A DNA stretch of 64,000 nucleotides from Candidatus Vicinibacter proximus (lineage in GTDB: Bacteria > Bacteroidota > Bacteroidia > Chitinophagales > Saprospiraceae), in NCBI GenBank assembly GCA_016713905.1, contig JADJOE010000003.1, positions 1,922,001 through 1,986,000 of the forward strand, written 5' to 3'. The notes under the pieces are model-generated. The model ran no database searches, was not told where the DNA came from, and saw only the letters and a list, made by a program, of their open reading frames with translations. Positions within the stretch are counted from its first letter, which is position 1. Every line of letters starts with the position of its first letter. Below, one piece after another: positions 37,725 through 47,094 of this stretch. Position numbers and translations under genes: made by a program.

Positions 37725-38906
37725 ATGAAACAACATTTAAAAATAATCTTGACTTTTATCTTATTAGTACACTCCTATAATTTTTATGCTCAACAAAGGA
37801 TCGATGCAACAACGTTCATCAATGAAGAATTACGTGAATTTGTAATCTTCAGGCCTTCCGGTAACATACCTTCGGGAGGTTACCCATTGGTTTTTATGCT
37901 CCATGGTAGCAATCAGAGCGGACCACAATTCTATAATATATCAGGATGGAAGGAAGTCGCCGAGAAAGAAAAATTTCTCGTAGTTTTTCCCACTGCTTCG
38001 ATCTATTGCACCACTGAAGGGGTTCAAACAAAATGGAGTCATGGAAATACCCTTTCTATACTTTGTCCAGGTGATACCCTAAGAGATGATATTCCTTTTT
38101 TTTATAAAATGTTGGATACGATTTCAGCTATCATACCAATAAATACAAAAAAAATATATGCTTCCGGGTTTTCAGGTGGTGGCACGATGGTCCCGAAATT
38201 AACTATTGAAATGCCAGGTGTATTTGCAGCAGTTGGGTGCGGAAGTGGTAATCTTGATGAAAGAGATATTAAACCAATGAACCCAAAAGTTCCTACTTGG
38301 GCTATAAGAGGTACTCATGATCACAATTTTATAGATAGGTTGGGAAGACCCTGTCCATTTAACGACACGGCAGTTGCAGTAAATTCGAATAACCTTTCCA
38401 GCCACCTTATTGCCATGGGTTTGAGCTGGAATTATTCCAAAGACTCAAATGCCTACTATATCCACTATACTTTTACAGATCCCCTGCCGGGTGAAACAAA
38501 GGCCTTCTTCAGATGGAGTATCTTTTATGGCTTAGAACATGAATACTTCAATGGTACCAACTACCTTAATCAATTGCCAAATCCACCAATTGAAGCGGAA
38601 TTGTTTTGGGAATTTTTTAAAACTGTCTCCCTGATCAATTCAACAGAAAATAGCCAGCAACAATCAGGAATCACCATTTATCCAAACCCCTCTTCTGAAT
38701 CGATTACTATTATCAATTCGGGAGACGCAGATGGGAATCCACAGATGCTGAGATTATACAACATGAACGGGCAGCTACTTTATCAAAAATTTGTTATGTC
38801 TAATGAAGAAGTTGTCATTAATAAATCCTTCGTCGGTAGCGGAATTTTCATCCTTCAAATGGTTTCCGGGAGTAAGAAAATAGTACATAAAATCATTTTT
38901 AATTAA
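37725..38906 (+). CDS. Secreted PHB-depolymerase-like esterase with type IX secretion tail (paralogue 2)
   Basis: 393 residues from ATG 37725 with signal peptide (MKQHLKIILTFILLVHSYNF). Same plan as the upstream gene: VFMLHGSNQSGPQFYNISGWKE, nucleophile ASGFSGGGT, acid in RGTHDHNF, His in GLEHEYFNGTNY, and the tail ITIYPNPSSES ... GIFILQMVSGSKK. The FYNISGWKE segment is shared exactly by both copies, showing tandem duplication. The gap of 99 bp has no strong promoter, so both may be one transcript driven from the twin-palindrome region. Confidence 0.85.
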   Translation: MKQHLKIILTFILLVHSYNFYAQQRIDATTFINEELREFVIFRPSGNIPSGGYPLVFMLHGSNQSGPQFYNISGWKEVAEKEKFLVVFPTASIYCTTEGVQTKWSHGNTLSILCPGDTLRDDIPFFYKMLDTISAIIPINTKKIYASGFSGGGTMVPKLTIEMPGVFAAVGCGSGNLDERDIKPMNPKVPTWAIRGTHDHNFIDRLGRPCPFNDTAVAVNSNNLSSHLIAMGLSWNYSKDSNAYYIHYTFTDPLPGETKAFFRWSIFYGLEHEYFNGTNYLNQLPNPPIEAELFWEFFKTVSLINSTENSQQQSGITIYPNPSSESITIINSGDADGNPQMLRLYNMNGQLLYQKFVMSNEEVVINKSFVGSGIFILQMVSGSKKIVHKIIFN

Positions 38907-39459
38907 AATAATTCTATAATTTGCAATGCATATATTAGATTTTATTCCAAGTCAAAGAAATTCGATTTTCGGTCCCGCCTGGTTGATGCAATTATATAAA
39001 CCAGTATATCCAATGATGTTCCCCTGTGAATACAAACTCATTCCAAGTTATTGATTCATTTTTGGTTCCAAATTGTTATGTAAAATTTCTGGATATCAGT
39101 TTTTCTTGTATGTCAATATTTGATGGTGGTTCCTTGTGTTTGTAAATATTCCTCCAAACAAATATACACAAATGCTTTCTTCAGATCAGCTTGAATTTTA
39201 GTTGGAGGTGATCAGATTAGATATAGCAGGCATACTACAACTAAATAGAAGACACAAATATTTAATCCAAGAATTCCAAATTCTTTAGACTCCATTAGGT
39301 TTACCAGCTAATTGCATTAGTAAGACCGGTTACCACCATATTGATAAAATCCAATTTTTACTTATTTTTACCACCAAAGCGGAATTATAAACTCTTTGGC
39401 AAAAACCAGATAGCATTATAAAATGTATGATATCATTGTAAATACCTAAAAACAACATA
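38907..39459. other. Intergenic gap, nothing recognised
   Basis: AT-rich spacer; no protein-like frame, hairpin or consensus promoter that I would defend. Confidence 0.5.
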
Positions 39460-39966
39460 ATGAAACAAACTAAAAAGCGAGCATCTTTGACCCGACAAGC
39501 AATCCTTCTTTTTATCTTCATTGCCATCTTTTCGTGTCAAGAATACACAACGATGACCAAAGATGATAAAGCAAGAATTGAGTTGGATGTACGCCAGACA
39601 TTAAGTAATTATTACGACGACATCAGAAAATCAGGACTGACTGCAGAATTTAATTACCTCGACCATTCACCGGATTTCTTTTGGGTTCCTCCAGGGTATT
39701 CAAGTTGTATATCTTACGACAGTGTTGTTCATGTTTTAGAAGAGAATGCACCCAAATTTAAATCCATTGATAATTCTTTTGAATCTTTAAGAATTGTTCC
39801 ATTGAGTAATGACATTGCAACATACACGGGACGACAACATTCAATGATGACTGACTCAAATGGAAAAATAATGACCTTCCAACTTGTGGAAACAGGTGTT
39901 TTGATCAAACGGAAAGCTGGATGGAAACTATTAAGTGGTCAAACTACCATTTTAAATCAAAAATAA
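39460..39966 (+). CDS. SnoaL/DUF4440-like lipoprotein
   Basis: 168 residues. A basic N-terminus and hydrophobic stretch (QAILLFIFIAIFSC) end in a lipobox-like cysteine (C26). The mature part has the NTF2-like alpha+beta plan common to DUF4440 proteins: TLSNYYDDIRKSGL, a conserved FFWVPPGY turn and the final LIKRKAGWKLLSGQTT strand. Such domains bind small ligands or act as weak isomerases or hydrolases; no catalytic set is assigned. Probably anchored in a membrane on the periplasmic side. Confidence 0.75.
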   Translation: MKQTKKRASLTRQAILLFIFIAIFSCQEYTTMTKDDKARIELDVRQTLSNYYDDIRKSGLTAEFNYLDHSPDFFWVPPGYSSCISYDSVVHVLEENAPKFKSIDNSFESLRIVPLSNDIATYTGRQHSMMTDSNGKIMTFQLVETGVLIKRKAGWKLLSGQTTILNQK

Positions 39967-39979
39967 AATAATATCTGAA

Positions 39980-40149
39980 GTGTTAAAAAATGGTGACCAA
40001 TGTATTGTTGTGGGCGGAACACATAAGGGAAGTCAGGCATCATACAAGACTTAAGAACCAGCAAGACAGGACACATTACATTAACCGTTTTACAAAAGGA
40101 TGGTACGCGCTTTAAAACACTTGGTAAAAATGTAGTGCTATCGCAATGA
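39980..40149 (+). pseudogene. Small KOW-motif protein with a one-base frame break
   Basis: From a possible GTG start at 39980 the frame reads LKNGDQCIVVGGTHK, and after one missing base at 40025-40026 it continues GKSGIIQDLRTSKTG and then HITLTVLQKDGTRFKTLGKN, to TGA 40147-40149. Joined, it has the KOW pattern (GD.V.V.GG..KGK.G.V), an RNA/protein-binding motif of ribosomal proteins and NusG. Stand-alone KOW proteins of this size occur in Bacteroidota. It is broken as given; the missing A lies in a short A run. Confidence 0.55.
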
Positions 40150-40641
40150 GGCATTTTAATTCAATACAGTCACCATTAAAATTTTACCAAGCAAAGGGAA
40201 TTTAAAAGAAATTGCATTTAAGTTGACTATAAAGTAAATATTTAGTCTGAAAAAGGAAAATCTTACTTCAAATGCAAGAATATAAAACCAAGTAATTACA
40301 AAGTAAAACTGAGTCTCATGCTGTCTGACATATGTGAATCAGTGCCCATTTTAGTTATTTCATTTATTCTATCCTTAAAAACATATATTCCTTGAAATCC
40401 GAATAATTTAACCAGGTAAAATTGTAGGATATAGTCCACATAAAATTACGAATATTTTATAGAATTGCAAATGGTTTCTCTGGTTGTTTTCCAGCTATTC
40501 TACTAAGTTAACAAAGGATTTAGAATCCATTTAAGTTAAGCGCTCCTTTAACTAAATCCATAAAATATATCCTATTAAAAATTTTCAATAAGCATAACCA
40601 TTTAGTATACTTAAGAATTCTCTCCATTTACCTGAAATTAT
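40150..40641. other. Intergenic gap, nothing recognised
   Basis: No gene supported; several short frames with many stops. Ends at a -7 box at 40642. Confidence 0.45.
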
Positions 40642-40649
40642 TAAATTTG
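40642..40649 (+). promoter_or_regulatory. Bacteroidota -7 box (TAAATTTG)
   Basis: TAAATTTG matches TAnnTTTG, 20 bp before an ATG at 40670 (a 67-codon frame, MNVHEYRIDNHMNYY, rich in aromatic residues and not recognised) and 232 bp before the DUF1905 gene. It may drive either. Confidence 0.4.
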
Positions 40650-40880
40650 TACTAAAGATAATCTCGAAAATGAATGTCCATGAATACAGAATCGATAACC
40701 ACATGAACTACTACACCATATGTTATTCAGACTTTCCTTTCTTTCTGAATAAGATAAATGCATTTCTTGATCTGTGTATACACAATGATACTTTCTTTAT
40801 TCCGGATCATCATAATGATTCATTTCGCATGTGTGTATTCATCCAGCAGTCTATACTATTTATAACCAAGTGACTCTTGT

Positions 40881-41369
40881 ATGGAATTAGAAAAGCCTTT
40901 GGTAGACCGTGAATACACGCTGGAAAAGTTTCCCGGAAAAGGAGGCTGGACATATGCAGTCATACCGGAAATTCTGCAAAACAAACATTCCCCTTTTGGT
41001 TGGGTTAAAGTAAAAGGTCGAATTGACCACTTTGAGATCAAGAATTACAAATTAATGCCAATGGGTAACGGTAGCCTTTTTTTACCTGTCAAAGCTGAAA
41101 TAAGGAAATTAATTGGAAAAAAAGCAGGCGACCGGGTTAAAGTTATTTTATATGCAGATCATGCGCCAACAGAAATACCGGAAGAATTTTTAACTTGCTT
41201 AAAGGAAGAAAAGAATGCTTACGAAACCTTCTTAACTTATACGGACGGACAAAGAAAAGAATTCATAGATTGGATTTATTCCGCTAAAACAGACGACACC
41301 AAAGTCGCGAGAATCCTGGAAACTCTGAACAAACTCAATAAAAAAGAAAAACTGCGAGACAATAAATGA
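40881..41369 (+). CDS. DUF1905 / YdeI-like (OmpD-associated) protein
   Basis: 162 residues. The N-terminal half is a DUF1905 beta domain (GGWTYAVIPEI ... GWVKVKGRIDHF ... GSLFLPVKAEIRKLIGKKAGDRV). The C-terminal half is the YdeI/OmpD-associated helical segment (FLTYTDGQRKEFIDWI, KVARILETLNKL). The combination is common in Bacteroidota as a small cytoplasmic protein of unknown biochemical role; the E. coli relative is linked to bacteriocin resistance. It has no signal peptide. Confidence 0.82.
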   Translation: MELEKPLVDREYTLEKFPGKGGWTYAVIPEILQNKHSPFGWVKVKGRIDHFEIKNYKLMPMGNGSLFLPVKAEIRKLIGKKAGDRVKVILYADHAPTEIPEEFLTCLKEEKNAYETFLTYTDGQRKEFIDWIYSAKTDDTKVARILETLNKLNKKEKLRDNK

Positions 41370-41413
41370 GCACATAGTAAGTTCAGCAGGTACAAAAATA
41401 TTACTTCAGCCTA

Positions 41414-41441
41414 TTTGTACAATAATAGAATATTAACTTTG
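41414..41441 (+). promoter_or_regulatory. Bacteroidota promoter (-33 TTTG, -7 TAACTTTG)
   Basis: TTTG at 41414-41417 and TAACTTTG at 41434-41441, 16 bp apart, with the start codon of the reductase gene 20 bp further. It fits the phylum consensus well. Confidence 0.6.
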
Positions 41442-41461
41442 ACCCCAATAAATAAAATCTC

Positions 41462-42082
41462 ATGAGCAAAATTATCTTCGACAGCGGAATTTCATTGGAT
41501 GGATTTTTCGCAGGGGACAACAGAAGTCCAGACAATCCTATGGGGGGCGTTTCAGGGGAAATTCACAAATGGATGTTTAAACAAAAAGCTTTTTGGAAAC
41601 ACATTAAAATGGAAGGTGGCGAAGAATATGGCGCAGACAGTAAGCTCATTGAAGATGTTTTCGCAAGAACAGGTTCCTACATTATGGGAAAAAGAATGTT
41701 TGAAGAAGGGGAAGTCCATTGGCCGGAAGATTTATATCAGGCCGATGTTTATGTGTTGACACATGAAAAACGGGAACCCTGGATTCAAAAAGGAACAACA
41801 GTCTTTTATTTCATTAATGATGGTATATATAGTGCATTGGAAAAAGCAAGAAAATCAGCCAATGGCAAAGTTATAAGAATACAGGGAGGTGCAAATATTA
41901 TTCAACAATTCCTCAATGCCGGGCTTGTGGACGAGTTTTTCATTCACATCGCTCCCGTTTTTCTTGGAAGCGGTATTCGTCTTTTTGACTGTATAAAAAA
42001 AGACATTTATGATATTCAAATTGCAGAGGTAATCCCATCCAATTATACCACTCACCTGAGATATAAATTAACAAGAAAATAA
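41462..42082 (+). CDS. Dihydrofolate-reductase-like (RibD C-terminal domain) protein
   Basis: 206 residues. Opening SKIIFDSGISLDGFFAGD, middle YIMGKRMFEEGE and late RIQGGANIIQQFLNAGLVDEFFIHIAPVFLG split between two segments are the standard NADPH-fold signatures of the YwjB/RibD_C group. They are structurally like DHFR, but usually not folate enzymes. A good promoter lies just upstream. Cytoplasmic; the substrate is unknown, and flavin- or pteridine-type reductase activity is possible. Confidence 0.85.
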   Translation: MSKIIFDSGISLDGFFAGDNRSPDNPMGGVSGEIHKWMFKQKAFWKHIKMEGGEEYGADSKLIEDVFARTGSYIMGKRMFEEGEVHWPEDLYQADVYVLTHEKREPWIQKGTTVFYFINDGIYSALEKARKSANGKVIRIQGGANIIQQFLNAGLVDEFFIHIAPVFLGSGIRLFDCIKKDIYDIQIAEVIPSNYTTHLRYKLTRK

Positions 42083-42145
42083 AAACAAACAGCCCCAAAA
42101 GTGGACCACTAAAAGGAGGATCTATTTGATATATACACATAAAAC

Positions 42146-43048
42146 ATGAATAATATTATTACTTATTTAGCATTAACCATATTGAATCTAACCTTGTGTC
42201 CTAACAAAATTGAAAAGAAAATAAACGGTATGGAGATGATCGCGAATGACAGTTTGATTTTAAAAAAAGCTTATTCCGAAGTAAATGGATTGAGCATGTA
42301 TTATGAAATATACGGACAAGGCAAACCCATTGTATTAATCCACGGGGGTGGCTCAACCATACAGACAAGTTTTGAAAAAATCATTCCATTGCTTGCTCAA
42401 AAAAGAATGGTAATTGCCATGGAATTACAAGCTCATGGAAGAACCAATGACCGAAACGCTGACCTTACATTTGAACAAGATGCGGACGATGTGGCTGCCC
42501 TTCTCAAAAATTTAAATATTGACCAATCTGATTTTCTCGGTTTCAGCAATGGAGGAACAACTGCAATGCAAATTGCCATTCGTCATCCTTCTTTAGTGGA
42601 TAAACTGATTTTAGCTTCAGCACTTGCCAAAAGAAATGGCGTACCGGAATGGTTTTGGGATTTTATGTCACAAGCTAAATTGGAAAATATGCCTGAACAA
42701 CTAAAAGAAAGTTACAAAAAAGTGGCAAAAGACCCGAACGGACTAAAAGTTATGCATGACAGAGATGCTAAAAGAATGGTAAATTTCAAAAACATTCCGG
42801 ACGAGCAAATTAAATCTATCCAAGCATCTACTTTAATTATCATAGCTGACAAAGACATAATCACACCAGAACACGCCATAGAATTGCATAGACAAATTGC
42901 CAATTCTGAATTAGCCATCATTCCAGGTTCACACGGGCAATATATCGGAGAGGTAACAACCATAACTCCTGACTTTAAAGAAAGCGATCTGGTCTTTCCC
43001 ATGATTGAAAAATTTCTGACTAAAACAACAGAAAAGAAGAAGAATTAA
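42146..43048 (+). CDS. Alpha/beta hydrolase (possibly lipoprotein or secreted)
   Basis: 300 residues. A hydrophobic N-terminus (MNNIITYLALTILNLTLC) suggests export or a lipid anchor. The hydrolase fold is clear: VLIHGGGSTIQTSF oxyanion loop, nucleophile elbow LGFSNGGTTA, Asp in IIADKDIITPEHA and His in PGSHGQYIGE. This resembles 3-oxoadipate enol-lactonase/haloperoxidase-like enzymes, but the substrate cannot be told. It is followed after 6 bp by a SnoaL-like gene, suggesting a two-gene operon. Confidence 0.82.
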   Translation: MNNIITYLALTILNLTLCPNKIEKKINGMEMIANDSLILKKAYSEVNGLSMYYEIYGQGKPIVLIHGGGSTIQTSFEKIIPLLAQKRMVIAMELQAHGRTNDRNADLTFEQDADDVAALLKNLNIDQSDFLGFSNGGTTAMQIAIRHPSLVDKLILASALAKRNGVPEWFWDFMSQAKLENMPEQLKESYKKVAKDPNGLKVMHDRDAKRMVNFKNIPDEQIKSIQASTLIIIADKDIITPEHAIELHRQIANSELAIIPGSHGQYIGEVTTITPDFKESDLVFPMIEKFLTKTTEKKKN

Positions 43049-43054
43049 GATCTT

Positions 43055-43423
43055 ATGTCAAAAAGAGAAATCGCAGAAAACTTTCTGATGCTTGCTTCAA
43101 AAGGAGAATCACACAAAGCTTTTGAATTATTCGTAGCCGACAATTTTATACACCATAATGCATACTTTAAAGGAGACAGACTTACTTTAATGACTGCCAT
43201 GGAAGAAAATGCGTTAAAAAATCCCAACAAGATTTTTGAAATCCAAAGATCTTTGGAGGATGGAAATTTAGTTGCTGTTCATTCTCGTGTGCAATTGAAA
43301 CATGGCAATATAGAAATCGCGGTTATTCATATTTTTAAATTTGACCAAGACAAAATCGCAGAACTTTGGGACTTCGGACAAGCTGTTCCTGCCGACATCG
43401 TAAACGAAAATGGGATGTTTTAA
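43055..43423 (+). CDS. SnoaL-like NTF2-fold protein
   Basis: 122 residues. Features FVADNFIHHNAYFKGDR, VAVHSRVQLKHG and FKFDQDKIAELWDFGQ fit the predicted SnoaL-like aldol-condensation/cyclase group. These are small cone-shaped domains with a ligand pocket lined by His and Asp. Cytoplasmic. It is in likely operon with the hydrolase upstream (6 bp). Catalytic role not certain. Confidence 0.82.
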   Translation: MSKREIAENFLMLASKGESHKAFELFVADNFIHHNAYFKGDRLTLMTAMEENALKNPNKIFEIQRSLEDGNLVAVHSRVQLKHGNIEIAVIHIFKFDQDKIAELWDFGQAVPADIVNENGMF

Positions 43424-43961
43424 ACTACTTAAATTACATAAAGACAACAAAAACGTAATGCGGAAATTTAACGATATAGCTTAATGTTTCAATTCATAAA
43501 GGGGTATACGGATCAAAATCCAAATGGAGGTTAATCCTTTGAATATGTTGTTTCCAAAATCCTTGGTAAAGTACTCACGCATCCAGGAGAAATAGCCTTT
43601 TAATCCATTATAATTTAAACTGAAATAAAAGAGAATAAACTCATTGTAGATAAAAATTACCAATGACCACCATAACAAAATACAAAATATTTTCACAAAG
43701 TGTTAGAATTTTAAAATCTATACCGTTCAAATTATAAAAATGAACACCCAGGTTAATTGCATTAAATAGAAACACCTAGCCTGTCCTACATTTTTCATAG
43801 TACGAAATGGATAAAAAAAGTATACTCTCCTTATTTAAATCATTCAGATTTTTACTTAACTTTACCTCTGTATCCGAAGTTTAAGCTCATTGGCTAAACT
43901 ATCGGGTACTATACTAAAAAGTTATACGAAAGGCAAAAAATACCGATAACGGCAGTCACAA
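43424..43961. other. Intergenic gap, nothing recognised
   Basis: AT-rich. A 71-codon minus-strand frame (43481-43696) is hydrophobic and aromatic but has no family resemblance; I do not call it a gene. Confidence 0.45.
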
Positions 43962-44774
43962 ATGACCAACCATGCGTACATATATTTTCCTTCTGATGAA
44001 AAGGAAAGGTATTTTATCAAAAGCATTTGGAGACTACAGGAATATAATATTCTTGAAATGAAAGAAACAATATTGCCTAAAGGGACAGTTGAAATAATCT
44101 TTAATCTTTCAGACAGTATCACTTACATTAACCATGCCTTGGATATTAAGAAGACATTGCCTTACTGCTTTATTAACGGCATCAATTTTAAGCCATTCAA
44201 TCTAATTAAAAGCGGACAACAATTATTTTTAGGCATTCAATTAAATGCCATAGGGCTAAAAGGGTTGTTTAATGTAACAGTGCAGGAATTCAACAATAAC
44301 GTTGTGGAGAGTTCGGAGGTTTGCAAATCACTCAATACATTATTCCATCAATTGAGTTTGATGAAAACATTTAAAGAACAAGTGGAAACTATAAGAAATT
44401 GGCTACACCAGAAAATTTCAAAATCAAAACATTATAAAGGTATAGATCATTTTCACAACTTGTTTTATAAACAAAAATTAAATGAACTTAAAGTAAAGGA
44501 ATTCTGCCACAGTATACCAATTTCAGACCGTCAATTAAGGCGTCTGTCAACGGAGTGGTTGGGAATGAATTTGGAAACATTTTTACTCTACAATAAATAT
44601 CTTTTCTCTTTGCATTTACTGCACACTTCAGATTTATCCCTTACACAAATTGGACTGGAGGCGGGGTATTATGACCAATCTCATTTTATCAGAGAATTTA
44701 AATCTTATACTGACCTCACACCCAAAGAATATCAGAAATCCATTAAAGGACTGCCAGGACATATTATCAGATAA
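43962..44774 (+). CDS. AraC-family transcriptional regulator (DUF6597-type sensor)
   Basis: 270 residues. N-terminal half: YIYFPSDEKERYFIKSIWRL, then ILPKGTVEIIFNLSD and FINGINFKPFN, a sensor domain common to Bacteroidota AraC proteins. The C-terminal half has the DNA-binding repeats KVKEFCHSIPISDRQLRRLS and LTQIGLEAGYYDQSHFIREF ending in LTPKEYQK. It precedes a three-gene membrane/cytochrome set and may control it (inference). Confidence 0.85.
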   Translation: MTNHAYIYFPSDEKERYFIKSIWRLQEYNILEMKETILPKGTVEIIFNLSDSITYINHALDIKKTLPYCFINGINFKPFNLIKSGQQLFLGIQLNAIGLKGLFNVTVQEFNNNVVESSEVCKSLNTLFHQLSLMKTFKEQVETIRNWLHQKISKSKHYKGIDHFHNLFYKQKLNELKVKEFCHSIPISDRQLRRLSTEWLGMNLETFLLYNKYLFSLHLLHTSDLSLTQIGLEAGYYDQSHFIREFKSYTDLTPKEYQKSIKGLPGHIIR

Positions 44775-44866
44775 TTTAAAAAATGTCCGAATTATACAAT
44801 TTTTAACAGGCATCTCTTTCCAATATTTGCTATAATTATTAACCGTCCATAAAATACTTCTGGCAA

Positions 44867-45568
44867 ATGGAAGATAAACATTATTACAAAAATTCAGTGG
44901 CTTGGATTACAATAGTATCCGGTGTAGTTGGATTTATCAGCTACCTATTAGTCGCTGGTTCCGTGGGTTTCAACTTTGAATTTTTTTCTAATCCTATCCT
45001 GATTTTTTCCCTACCGGGTGTGGATATCGGAATGCTCAGATGGAGCATGATTGCAGACATTTTCGGATATTATTTATTGCTATTGCCTGTGTTGTTTTTT
45101 ATTCATGAATGGCTTTCGGGTAAAACACCATGGCGAAATCTGATTACCTTTTGCGGAACATCATATATACTGGCAGGGGCCATTGGCGCATCGATTCTTG
45201 CTGCTACATGGCCTTCATTACTGTCAAAGTTCCACATTTCTTCCACCGACCAACAAGAGACCATCAAATTGATATTTGAATCTTTTTCAGTAATGGTTGG
45301 AAACGGTATATGGAATCTGTTTGATACAATTGTATGTGGTGTTTGGATGACAGGTATAGGAATTTTAATCAAGAAAGAGAATTCCTATATGGGATGGTTT
45401 ACGATGTTGGTAGGTATAATTTCATTATTGGATGGTTTAGGAAATATCCTGGAAATAAAATCCATATCTGATACCGCCCTTAACCTGTATCTTGTTCTTG
45501 CCCCCCTTTGGGCTATTATTATTGGCCTTTTGATTTTAAATAAAAAAATATTTATATCCTATAAATAA
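44867..45568 (+). CDS. Multi-pass membrane protein (DUF4386-like)
   Basis: 233 residues with about six membrane helices: AWITIVSGVVGFISYLLVAG, MIADIFGYYLLLLPVLFFI, LITFCGTSYILAGAIGASIL, SVMVGNGIWNLFDTIVCGV, MGWFTMLVGIISLLDGLGN and LYLVLAPLWAIIIGLLIL. The arrangement is like DUF4386 proteins, whose function is unknown. It is followed by a second membrane gene after 9 bp and a cytochrome gene, forming an apparent operon. Confidence 0.7.
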   Translation: MEDKHYYKNSVAWITIVSGVVGFISYLLVAGSVGFNFEFFSNPILIFSLPGVDIGMLRWSMIADIFGYYLLLLPVLFFIHEWLSGKTPWRNLITFCGTSYILAGAIGASILAATWPSLLSKFHISSTDQQETIKLIFESFSVMVGNGIWNLFDTIVCGVWMTGIGILIKKENSYMGWFTMLVGIISLLDGLGNILEIKSISDTALNLYLVLAPLWAIIIGLLILNKKIFISYK

Positions 45569-45577
45569 TCTTGTAAA

Positions 45578-46114
45578 ATGAATATTCAAAAAGAAACCAA
45601 ACTTCTGTTAATGATTATGGCTGTTGGCTATAGCATTAATTTTCTCTTTGGATTAACAGGCTCCTTCTTTTCTCAAAACAGTTATCCCCAAATGACTCTA
45701 TGGCAAGTTGGCGACTCTATGGCCATAATGGCCAGTGTGTTGGCAAACAGGTATATTGGAAGTAGGGGCCAAAATATTGCTGCGGCCGGTTTTACGCTGT
45801 TTGGAATCGCTTATGGTGTATCCTTCGCATCCAGTGCAATCAATGCCGTTAACGAAGAAAAAATGGCTACAATTATCTTGCCCTTAGTTCCTGCATTGTT
45901 TCTAATAAGTTTCTGTAAAATTTTCCCAGTATGGTTGCGTGTTGGTTCCCTTTTGGTTTGTGTGCCGTTTTTCTTTATGTATAAAAATGTAATTCAGGGA
46001 ACCTATAGCTATGATAACCTTTCCAATACATTGGCATATTCAGGTATACAATTAATTGGCGTATTCTGGAGCATTTACATTTTTAAAGACTATAATAAAC
46101 AAATCACCTTATGA
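45578..46114 (+). CDS. Small multi-pass membrane protein of unknown function
   Basis: 178 residues, about five helices (LLLMIMAVGYSINFLFGLTG, IAAAGFTLFGIAYGVSFASS, ATIILPLVPALFLISFCKIF, LRVGSLLVCVPFFFMYKN, YSGIQLIGVFWSIYIF). No charged motif suggests a transport path. The stop overlaps the start of the cytochrome gene (ATGA), so it is probably made together with it and may be a membrane partner for electron transfer (inference). Confidence 0.65.
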   Translation: MNIQKETKLLLMIMAVGYSINFLFGLTGSFFSQNSYPQMTLWQVGDSMAIMASVLANRYIGSRGQNIAAAGFTLFGIAYGVSFASSAINAVNEEKMATIILPLVPALFLISFCKIFPVWLRVGSLLVCVPFFFMYKNVIQGTYSYDNLSNTLAYSGIQLIGVFWSIYIFKDYNKQITL

Positions 46115-47094
46115 AAAGACTTTTGAAAATATTCGCTTATATTTTTTGTGTAATATTATTGCTGTTTGCATTACTACTCATTTATGTAAAAAACATGTTA
46201 CCTGCCGTTGGTAATCCTCCTGAAATAAAAGTTGAAATGAGTCCAGAAAACATCGAACGCGGATACTATTTGGCAAATCATGTTATGGTGTGTATGGATT
46301 GTCATTCAAAAAGGGATTGGACATTATTTTCAGGTCCAATTATTGCAGGGACTGAAGGGCAAGGGGGGGAAGTCTTTGATCAGAAAACCGGGTTTCCAGG
46401 TAAATATATTTCAAGCAATATTACCCCTTACAACCTAGGTAAATGGTCTGATGGAGAAATTTTCAGAGCTATAACAACAGGTGTTTCAAAAGATGGAAGA
46501 GCTTTATTTTCAATTATGCCCTATCATAATTTCGGTCAATTGGATGTGGATGATATCGCTGCTGTAATTGCATATATCAGAAGTATAGAACCCATAAAAA
46601 ATGAACCTGAAAAATCAAGCTCAGACTTTCCGATGAATTTCATTATAAACACCCTTCCAAAGAAATCGGAGTTTAAAAAAATTCCATCAAAATCTGATGT
46701 CGTTAGCTATGGAAAGTATATGGTTACTTCTGCAGGATGCATGGATTGCCACACCAAACAAGAAAAAGGCAAATTTGTTGGAGAAGTATTTGCTGGAGGA
46801 TTCGAATTTATGTTACCAGATGGTTCCGGTTCTATTGTAAGATCTTCTAATCTAACACCCGACAAGACAACAGGAATCGGAAATTGGACAAAGGAACAAT
46901 TTATAACTCGATTTAAAATGTATTCAGATAGTTCTTACAAACATATAATTGTGAAATCGGGCGAATTTCAAACGCCAATGCCATGGACAATGTATACTGG
47001 CATGACAACAGATGACTTAGCGGCCATTTATGAATATCTACACAATTTAAAACCAGTAGAGAACTCAATAGTTAAATTTTCTATGTCGAAATAA
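46111..47094 (+). CDS. Membrane-anchored diheme cytochrome c
   Basis: 327 residues. One N-terminal membrane anchor (IFCVILLLFALLLIYV) is followed by two cytochrome c domains. Heme-binding CxxCH motifs are VCMDCHSK (first) and GCMDCHTK (second). Distal methionine candidates lie in FSIMPYHNFG and TPMPWTMYTGM. This class often takes electrons from periplasmic dehydrogenases. The context with two small membrane proteins suggests a local respiratory module. Confidence 0.88.
   Translation: MKRLLKIFAYIFCVILLLFALLLIYVKNMLPAVGNPPEIKVEMSPENIERGYYLANHVMVCMDCHSKRDWTLFSGPIIAGTEGQGGEVFDQKTGFPGKYISSNITPYNLGKWSDGEIFRAITTGVSKDGRALFSIMPYHNFGQLDVDDIAAVIAYIRSIEPIKNEPEKSSSDFPMNFIINTLPKKSEFKKIPSKSDVVSYGKYMVTSAGCMDCHTKQEKGKFVGEVFAGGFEFMLPDGSGSIVRSSNLTPDKTTGIGNWTKEQFITRFKMYSDSSYKHIIVKSGEFQTPMPWTMYTGMTTDDLAAIYEYLHNLKPVENSIVKFSMSK

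Noticed and set aside
40670..40873. 67-codon frame after a -7 box
   Set aside because: No family, unusual residue mix; could be a leader for the DUF1905 gene. Kept only as a note.
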